In this document: piece after piece, positions 1 through 4,203 of the stretch | Position numbering within the stretch: position 1 is the stretch's first letter | How the letters are laid out: the number at the start of each line of letters is the position of its first letter | Source: an uncultured Clostridia bacterium | GTDB lineage: Bacteria; Bacillota; Clostridia; Oscillospirales; CAG-272 | Reading direction: 5' to 3' | Assembly (NCBI GenBank): GCA_947624945.1 | Contig: CANQMJ010000153.1 | Coordinates: forward strand, 1 to 5,363 | Length of the DNA stretch: 5,363 nucleotides | Made by a program: the position numbers and the translations under genes | Notes under the pieces: model-generated | What the model was told of the DNA's origin: nothing | Seen by the model: only the letters and a program-made list of their open reading frames with translations | Database searches by the model: none

Positions 1-28
1 GGGCCTCTTTTTAGCGAAAAAGAGGTCC
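1..28. repeat. 12-bp inverted repeat (hairpin) at window edge
   Basis: Positions 1-12 (GGGCCTCTTTTT) pair with 17-28 around the tetraloop AGCG, with one G-U wobble (3 with 26). The T-run lies in the 5' arm, inside the hairpin, so it is not a standard terminator by itself. However, 1-12 looks like the 3' arm plus T-run of an intrinsic terminator whose 5' arm would lie left of the window. In that case the second arm (17-28) would give an alternative pairing partner. Only sequence upstream of position 1 can decide between these readings. Confidence 0.5.
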
Positions 29-208
29 TTAACACGCGTGGCTCCTTCGTGCGAAGGACGACGTTTCCCCTTTTACGCAAAAAGCAATAAAAGGTAGCTG
101 TCGGTGGGAACAGGTAGCACGATGAACCGCGGTGAGCGGAGATACCAGTCATGGGTGCGGTTGAGCGATTACGCGAAAAATAAAAATACATAAAATTGTG
201 AAAAGTAC
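1..208. other. Non-coding, hairpin-rich region; possible 3' part of an unassigned structured RNA
   Basis: No credible protein gene lies here. Four inverted repeats follow one another: 1-12 with 17-28, 43-49 with 52-58 (TCCTTCG/CGAAGGA), 69-75 with 88-94 (CCTTTTA/TAAAAGG), and 125-130 with 157-162 (AACCGC/GCGGTT). A small GCG-ATTA-CGC hairpin at 165-174 comes just before the sequence turns AT-rich. GGTAGC occurs twice, at 93-98 and 113-118. This density of pairing suggests a structured RNA or leader whose 5' part is outside the window. I looked for signature segments of RNase P RNA, tmRNA, SRP RNA, 5S rRNA, T-box and common riboswitches and found none convincing. Strand is uncertain; neither strand ends in a hairpin plus T-run. 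It could also be ordinary intergenic DNA with chance dyads. Confidence 0.35.
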
Positions 209-237
209 TTGACAAATCGCAAATTTTGTGGTATAAT
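209..237 (+). promoter_or_regulatory. Strong sigma-A promoter for dus
   Basis: The -35 box TTGACA (209-214) and -10 box TATAAT (232-237) both match consensus exactly with a 17-base spacer. TG at 229-230, one base before the -10, makes it an extended -10 promoter. The DNA from 176 to 208 is AT-rich, like an UP element. The palindrome AAGTACTT (203-210) overlaps the -35 box, which could be an operator or chance. Transcription should start near 243-246, giving a leader of about 155 bases before the dus start codon. Confidence 0.9.
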
Positions 238-243
238 ATAGGC

Positions 244-399
244 TGTAAAGGAAATGGGACGGTTTAAGGTGAGCGGAGGTGTGCGCAGGTATGGCGGGGA
301 GCCTGCAAACAGCTCCCTCGCGCGGCGAGACGCACTTGCGCGGGGCGGCGATATGTGATATACTTGTCGCATAAGCGAAACGGACGGGGCGAAACAGAA
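244..399 (+). other. 5' leader of dus with hairpin and possible short ORFs
   Basis: This is the inferred untranslated leader between the promoter and the Dus start. It is GC-rich and can fold: GGGAGC (297-302) pairs with GCTCCC (312-317) around a 9-base loop, and CTCG (317-320) with CGAG (326-329). Two short plus-strand frames lie inside: 254-358 (34 codons, no well-placed ribosome site) and 291-374 (27 codons, with GGAGG at 275-279 upstream). Neither resembles a protein I know. The 10-mer GGTGAGCGGA at 268-277 is also found at 131-140. No known riboswitch was recognised. Confidence 0.4.
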
Positions 400-1395
400 A
401 TGAAGGACATAATACTCGGCGGCACGAGGATAAAAAACGGCGTTATGCTCTCTCCTATGGCGGGCGCCGCCGATTATGCGATGCGGTTTATCTGCCGCAG
501 TCACGGGCTGTCATACGCGGTAACTGAGATGGTGTCGGCGAAGGCGATGATGTACGGAGACAAAAAGACGCGCCGTCTCGCCGCCATACGTCCTGACGAT
601 GTACCGCTCGCGGTGCAGATATTCGGCTCCGACCCGGACGCGATGGCGAATGCCGCGATCGAGATCGTGCGCGGCGCAAATGAGGACGGCGAACCGATGC
701 CGGCGGCGATAGATATAAATATGGGCTGTCCCGTGCCGAAGATAGTGAAAAACGGCGACGGCAGCGCGCTGATGAAGGATCCCGCGCTCGCGCACGATAT
801 CGTCGCCGCATGTGTGCGCGCTCTCGAGGGGACGGGTGTGCCCGTCACGGTCAAGATACGCGCAGGATGGGAGGCGAACAAAAACGCGGTCGAGGTCGCA
901 AAGACGGTCGAGGACGCGGGCGCGTCGCTCATCGTCGTCCACGGACGGACGCGCGAGCAGATGTATTCGCCGCCCGTGGATATGGAAATAATCGCGGACG
1001 TGAAGCGAGCGGTCGAAATCCCCGTCGTCGGAAACGGAGACGTGCGCTCATACGAGGAAGCGGAGGCGATGATATCGGCGACAGGCTGCGACGGGGTCGC
1101 GATAGGACGCGGCGCGCTCGGTGATCCGTGGATATTCGAGGAAATAAACGCGCACGCGGACGGACTCGCTATATCCCCGCCGACGACGGAGGAGAGGATA
1201 GCGGAAGCGGAGCGTCACGTCCGCATACTCGTCGGCGACAAGGGCATGCACATCGGACTGTTTGAGGCGCGCAAGCATCTCGGCTGGTACATACACGGCA
1301 TGCGCGGCGCGCCGGCTGCCCGCGACCGCATAATGCGCGCCGTGACGCTCGACGAAATGCTTTCCGCGCTGCGGGAGCTTATCACTGACGAATAA
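400..1395 (+). CDS. dusB: tRNA-dihydrouridine synthase, DusB family
   Basis: This flavoenzyme reduces specific uridines of tRNA to dihydrouridine, using FMN and NADPH, in the cytoplasm. The 331-residue product has the full family pattern: SPMAG near residues 18-22 at the first strand of the FMN-binding TIM barrel, MGCPVPK around 108-114 with the catalytic Cys110, VTVKIR with Lys152, HGRTR at 181-185, GNGD at 211-214 and IGRGALGDPW at 235-244 for flavin phosphate binding. The C-terminal helical domain holds RKHLGWY and MRG motifs. Length is normal. I chose ATG 400 because the protein then begins like B. subtilis DusB (short strand, then the PMAG motif). An in-frame GTG at 355 would add 15 residues with no family match. 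The ribosome site is weak (GGACGGGG, 382-389). The gene is apparently transcribed alone from the strong promoter at 209-237 and ends at a terminator 7 bases after its stop. The exact tRNA positions modified cannot be read from sequence. Confidence 0.96.
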   Translation: MKDIILGGTRIKNGVMLSPMAGAADYAMRFICRSHGLSYAVTEMVSAKAMMYGDKKTRRLAAIRPDDVPLAVQIFGSDPDAMANAAIEIVRGANEDGEPMPAAIDINMGCPVPKIVKNGDGSALMKDPALAHDIVAACVRALEGTGVPVTVKIRAGWEANKNAVEVAKTVEDAGASLIVVHGRTREQMYSPPVDMEIIADVKRAVEIPVVGNGDVRSYEEAEAMISATGCDGVAIGRGALGDPWIFEEINAHADGLAISPPTTEERIAEAERHVRILVGDKGMHIGLFEARKHLGWYIHGMRGAPAARDRIMRAVTLDEMLSALRELITDE

Positions 1396-1402
1396 AATTT
1401 TT

Positions 1403-1431
1403 GAGGGGAGCTTCAAAAGCTCCCCTCTTTT
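1403..1431 (+). terminator. Intrinsic terminator of dus, overlapping the 3' end of the opposing gene
   Basis: GAGGGGAGCTT (1403-1413) pairs perfectly over 11 bp with AAGCTCCCCTC (1417-1427) across the loop CAA, followed by TTTT (1428-1431). It begins 7 bases after the dus stop codon. The stop codon of the minus-strand glycosyltransferase (1413-1415) sits at the loop, and its last codons form the stem. Read on the minus strand the hairpin is followed by AAAAATTTT, so it could also terminate the minus-strand operon, though less typically. Confidence 0.88.
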
Positions 1432-2135
1432 ACGTATTTCTTTATCTTGCGCAGGTCGCGCAGCATCCGCATCGCGTCGCGGAGCGGATTTATCTTTGAC
1501 TGCGACTCGCGGTGATTGATTATCTTCACCGGGAATTCGCGCACCTTGTACCCGATCTTTTCGGCGATAAGGAGCGCCTCGATGTCGAACGCCCAGCCGT
1601 TCGTTTTGCAGCCGGCGAAGACTCTGCGCGCCGCGTCTCCGCGCCATGCCTTGAAGCCGCACTGTGAGTCGCTGTGGCGGAACCCCGCCGCCAGCTTCAG
1701 GACGAGTATATATGTGCGCGACATGAGCTTACGCAGGAATGTGTAGCCCGCATAACCTTCCGGGTCGATGACGCGCGAGCCGATGACGACGTCGGCGTCA
1801 GGTTCCGCGTCGAGTATGCGGACCGCCTCCGCGATCTTGTCGGTGCCGTATGCGTTGTCGCAGTCGGTGACGATAACGATATCGCCGTGAGACGCGGCGA
1901 CGGCAGTCCGCACCGCAGACCCCTTGCCCCTGTTGTCGGGGTAACCGACGACGGAAACGCCACCGATACCGCATCCGCGGACGATGTCGCCGCATCCGTC
2001 GCGGCTGCCGTCGTCGCAGAATATGACCTCCCAGTCGCCGGGCAGTATTTTTTCGCACGCGTCCGAAAACGTCGCGGCGGCGTCAGCCGCTATCGCGCTT
2101 TCGTTGTACATCGGTATGCACACCGACAGCTTCAT
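1413..2135 (-). CDS. GT2 glycosyltransferase, dolichyl/polyprenyl-phosphate sugar synthase type
   Basis: A family 2 glycosyltransferase (GT-A fold) of 240 residues, closest in pattern to dolichyl-phosphate beta-glucosyltransferase/DPM1-like enzymes, which move a sugar from a nucleotide-sugar to a polyprenyl phosphate at the inner membrane face. Visible motifs: N-terminal nucleotide-binding strand LSVCIPMYNE (3-12), CDDGSRDG (40-47), DNRGKG (67-72), the metal-binding DxD as DCD (91-93), GSR (119-121), DSQCGFKAW (156-164) and GWAFDIEALLIA (180-191). There is no C-terminal transmembrane region as in many bacterial relatives; the end is a basic helix (about 218-237) that might touch the membrane. 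ATG 2135 has AGGAGA (2149-2144) 8 bases upstream. It lies 21 bases after rlmA and is probably the last gene of the operon. Its final codons form the shared terminator stem. Sugar donor and acceptor are unknown; it may supply a lipid-linked sugar for wall polymer or surface glycan decoration. Confidence 0.88.
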   Translation of the reverse strand: MKLSVCIPMYNESAIAADAAATFSDACEKILPGDWEVIFCDDGSRDGCGDIVRGCGIGGVSVVGYPDNRGKGSAVRTAVAASHGDIVIVTDCDNAYGTDKIAEAVRILDAEPDADVVIGSRVIDPEGYAGYTFLRKLMSRTYILVLKLAAGFRHSDSQCGFKAWRGDAARRVFAGCKTNGWAFDIEALLIAEKIGYKVREFPVKIINHRESQSKINPLRDAMRMLRDLRKIKKYVKEGSF

Positions 2136-2156
2136 AATTATGTTCTCCTGTTCGGT

Positions 2157-3029
2157 TTATGTTTTTTGCAGTATCGTAAAGTCGACGTCGACCGTGACGT
2201 CGAGATGCTCGAGCGACAAAAGCGCTTCTTCGCCCGCTCTCGGCGAGCGCCATTTGTACGGCGTCATGCCGTAGAGGGCGTCGATGTGGTCGCCGCCGAG
2301 GATAGATGCGGTATACGTAACGCTCTCGCGCGACACTGGCGCGTAGCCGAACTTCGCCGCAAGCTCCTCGTGGCGTATCGGGACGTTGTCGCGCACATTG
2401 CCTTCCCCGTACAGTACCGCCTTCATCTCGCGCAGATGGTGTACCCCTGCGGAGCCGATTATGAGTATGCCGCCTTCGCGCGTCACGCGCGCGAACTCGC
2501 CGTAGCCGCACGGCGCGAACATCGAAAGCACCGCGTCCGCGTATCCGTCGGCGACGGGCATATCGGTGATCGACGCTGTGACGTAGCGCACTCTGCCGCC
2601 GCAGTCGAGTCCGAGTCTGTGTGCGGACTTCGCTGCCGCCGCCGTCGCGTGCTTGGACATGTCGATGCCGAGCGCGGAAAGGTTCGGATCTTTCTCCGCC
2701 GCGCCGTTCGTGTAGTAGCCGTCGCCGCATCCGGCGTCGATTAACATGTGACGCTCCGACAGCTTCGATGCGATGTAGTCGAGCGCGGGCGCATAGTAGC
2801 CGGCAGTGAGGAACCGTCCGCGCGCGGCGACCATGTCGCGGTCGTCGCCCGCCTTTGAATTGTTCTTTTTGCCCGGACGCAAAAGGTTGCAGTAACCGGC
2901 GGCGGCTATGTCGAAGCCGTGACCGGACGCACAGAAAAGCGTCGTTATGCCGTCCGAGAGCGGATGGCGGCATACGGGACAGATCAGTCCGTCGGGGGAA
3001 AGTCCCCGCATGCTGTTCGTTTCGTTCAT
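2157..3029 (-). CDS. rlmA: 23S rRNA (guanine-N1) methyltransferase, RlmA/TlrB family
   Basis: This SAM-dependent enzyme methylates N1 of a guanine in hairpin 35 of 23S rRNA: G745 for RlmA-I, G748 for RlmA-II/TlrB. The 290-residue protein begins with the family's zinc ribbon, Cys17 and Cys20 (CPVC), Cys33 and His37 (CASGH). The linker GDDRDMVAARGRFLTAGYY (61-79) is diagnostic of RlmA. The Rossmann domain follows: motif I IDAGCGDGYY (97-106), acidic GIDMSK (121-126), and FAPCGYGE (171-178) near the active site, then EGGILI (185-190). TPYKW (256-260) also matches the family. Length is typical. ATG 3029 has AAAGGA (3044-3039) 9 bases upstream. The gene sits 27 bases after the sortase stop and 21 before the glycosyltransferase. 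Bacillota versions are more often type II (G748, linked to macrolide/ketolide response), but I cannot fix the target base from this sequence. Confidence 0.94.
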   Translation of the reverse strand: MNETNSMRGLSPDGLICPVCRHPLSDGITTLFCASGHGFDIAAAGYCNLLRPGKKNNSKAGDDRDMVAARGRFLTAGYYAPALDYIASKLSERHMLIDAGCGDGYYTNGAAEKDPNLSALGIDMSKHATAAAAKSAHRLGLDCGGRVRYVTASITDMPVADGYADAVLSMFAPCGYGEFARVTREGGILIIGSAGVHHLREMKAVLYGEGNVRDNVPIRHEELAAKFGYAPVSRESVTYTASILGGDHIDALYGMTPYKWRSPRAGEEALLSLEHLDVTVDVDFTILQKT

Positions 3030-3056
3030 TTTATGTTTTCCTTTGTTAAGGTTATG

Positions 3057-4055
3057 TTACCGTTCGTATTTTTCGACGAGCTTTGACTGGAGACAATAGC
3101 GGAGCGTTTTGATGCCCGTTTTGGTGCATGTCGACATTGTGAGTATCTTGTCGTCGGGGGTGAACGTCACGTCGCGCTCGTACATCGAGCCCGTCTTCAT
3201 CTCGTCCGCGAACGCGAGGAAATCGTCGTCACCGGCGAAACGCACGCGGAAGTACTGGTAGTCGTAGGAGTACATGGCGAGGCTGAACGGCTTGAAAACA
3301 TAAAATCCGTCCTCGGTCCATACGTAGATGTAGTGGGTGTCGAAGAATTCCTCACTCGAAGCGAATTTCATCACGTCGGCGAACATCTTGCCCGTCGAGC
3401 TGTTGTGACCGTATAAAACGATGTTGCGGTTATTGAGAATGTAGTCGTCGAGCCTGTAATCGGCGAAAACGGAGCCGACGGACTGCGGGTCGCCGCGGAA
3501 CGAATGGTTGAGGTAGTAGTCGTTGTCGTCGCCGCGGGCTATCGGATAGTCGATTACGGTGTCCTCGATGTAGATCCAGCCGTAGACGTCCGGATACTGG
3601 CGTCTGAGCGACGCGACGGACGCCATAAGATGCTCGTAGACGGGGTCGGTCGCGCTGCTGCTTTCATATGTGCCCTTGACGGGCTGCGATACGCCGACGA
3701 CGAACGGCTCGGACGGCTTTTCATTCCTCAGCGCGAGCACATTGCCGTTGTCGGACGCACCCGACAGCATGTAGCTGGCGGACAGCTCCCTTACAGCCGC
3801 GTCGTAGTATATATCTCCCGCGATCTGCTCCGCGAGCGTCTTTATAAGTCCCGCGACGCATACGGCGAACACGCACACGGCGAAAACGTATACGGCGCGG
3901 TCGATGAGGAACGAGACGAGCTCGCCGCCGCGTCTTTTCGGCGGGGCGGCGCCGGATACGGCGATGGCGTCCGGCGTCATATCGTCGAGGGAGCGCAAAA
4001 ACAACTCGCCGTCGACATCAGTGCGCGCATGAACGGCGCGCCGCCGTTTAGCCAT
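3057..4055 (-). CDS. srtB: Class B sortase
   Basis: A membrane-anchored transpeptidase that cleaves a C-terminal sorting signal on secreted proteins and joins them to peptidoglycan or to one another, on the outer face of the membrane. The 332-residue protein has a 45-residue basic cytoplasmic start, one transmembrane segment (about 46-71), a linker, and the catalytic domain from about 137. The class B signature is clear: GWIYIEDTVIDYPI (159-172), DNDYYLNHSFRG (177-188), GSVFAD (194-199), YGHN with catalytic His217, MSTCT with Cys310, and Arg319 in LRY. The long stretch between His and Cys is also as in SrtB. ATG 4055 follows AGGAGG (4066-4061) by 5 bases. It is the first gene of the presumed operon with rlmA and the GT2 gene. 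No substrate with a sorting motif is encoded in the window, so its targets are unknown. A 9-bp inverted repeat ends one base before the ribosome site and may affect translation or transcription. Confidence 0.95.
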   Translation of the reverse strand: MAKRRRAVHARTDVDGELFLRSLDDMTPDAIAVSGAAPPKRRGGELVSFLIDRAVYVFAVCVFAVCVAGLIKTLAEQIAGDIYYDAAVRELSASYMLSGASDNGNVLALRNEKPSEPFVVGVSQPVKGTYESSSATDPVYEHLMASVASLRRQYPDVYGWIYIEDTVIDYPIARGDDNDYYLNHSFRGDPQSVGSVFADYRLDDYILNNRNIVLYGHNSSTGKMFADVMKFASSEEFFDTHYIYVWTEDGFYVFKPFSLAMYSYDYQYFRVRFAGDDDFLAFADEMKTGSMYERDVTFTPDDKILTMSTCTKTGIKTLRYCLQSKLVEKYER

Positions 4056-4067
4056 GCCTTCCTCCTC

Positions 4068-4096
4068 TTGATTTTAACGCACGCATGTGATAAAAT
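4068..4096 (+). promoter_or_regulatory. Candidate promoter for the rlmCD-like gene
   Basis: TTGATT (4068-4073) and TAAAAT (4091-4096) are 17 bases apart, with an extended -10 TG at 4088-4089. Predicted start is near 4103, leader about 100 bases. Both boxes fall inside the arms of the perfect inverted repeat 4068-4076/4091-4099, so the match may partly reflect the repeat. Another -10-like TATACT (4125-4130) lacks a -35 partner. Confidence 0.45.
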
Positions 4097-4099
4097 CAA
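4068..4099. repeat. 9-bp perfect inverted repeat in the divergent control region
   Basis: TTGATTTTA (4068-4076) and TAAAATCAA (4091-4099) are perfect inverted copies with a 14-base spacer; within the spacer CAC (4080-4082) can pair with GTG (4087-4089). The half-sites are centred 23 bp apart, about two helical turns, fitting a dimeric regulator. In sortase mRNA the repeat would form a hairpin ending one base before the AGGAGG ribosome site (4066-4061). Confidence 0.6.
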
Positions 4100-4122
4100 C
4101 ACAATAAACAGATTCTTCATCA

Positions 4123-4151
4123 ATTATACTTTCCCGACGGCGATTTTACAA
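4123..4151 (-). promoter_or_regulatory. Promoter for the sortase-rlmA-GT2 operon
   Basis: Reading the minus strand, TTGTAA (4151-4146) and a consensus TATAAT (4128-4123) are separated by exactly 17 bases. Predicted start is near 4116, giving a leader of about 60 bases to the sortase ATG. The -10 box is perfect; the -35 box matches 4 of 6. No equally good promoter was seen in the short gaps within the operon. Confidence 0.65.
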
Positions 4152-4184
4152 TATGCTTTATGCAGAATTTACGAAAATGTCACA

Positions 4185-4191
4185 AAAGGAG
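4185..4191 (+). promoter_or_regulatory. Ribosome binding site deciding the rlmCD-like start
   Basis: AAAGGAG lies 12 bases before ATG 4204, slightly long but usable. In-frame ATGs at 4177 and 4153 lie upstream of or against this site and have no Shine-Dalgarno of their own, and the added residues do not look like a TRAM domain start. This favours ATG 4204. Confidence 0.7.
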
Positions 4192-4203
4192 TGCGGCGGC
4201 GGT

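Noticed and set aside
113..162. ACCGCG (126-131) as a T-box antiterminator sequence
   Set aside because: The rest of the T-box consensus (AGGGUGG before ACCGCG) is missing, no terminator follows, and a promoter rather than an aminoacyl-tRNA synthetase or amino acid gene comes next.
1..175. RNase P RNA, tmRNA, SRP RNA, 5S rRNA or a tRNA
   Set aside because: The conserved blocks of these RNAs (for example the RNase P ends, tmRNA GGTTCGA-type arm and CCA end, SRP GGAAGG loop) are not present on either strand.
355..399. GTG start extending DusB by 15 residues
   Set aside because: The added residues have no match to DusB proteins, whereas the ATG at 400 gives the usual family N-terminus.
1674..2744. 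Long open frame on the plus strand (356 codons)
   Set aside because: It lies antisense to the glycosyltransferase and RlmA genes, is very rich in Arg/Val/Ala/Asp as expected of a shadow frame in GC-rich DNA, and has no family motifs.
4153..4203. In-frame ATGs at 4153 and 4177 as starts of the rlmCD-like gene
   Set aside because: No Shine-Dalgarno before them, and the AAAGGAG at 4185-4191 points to ATG 4204.
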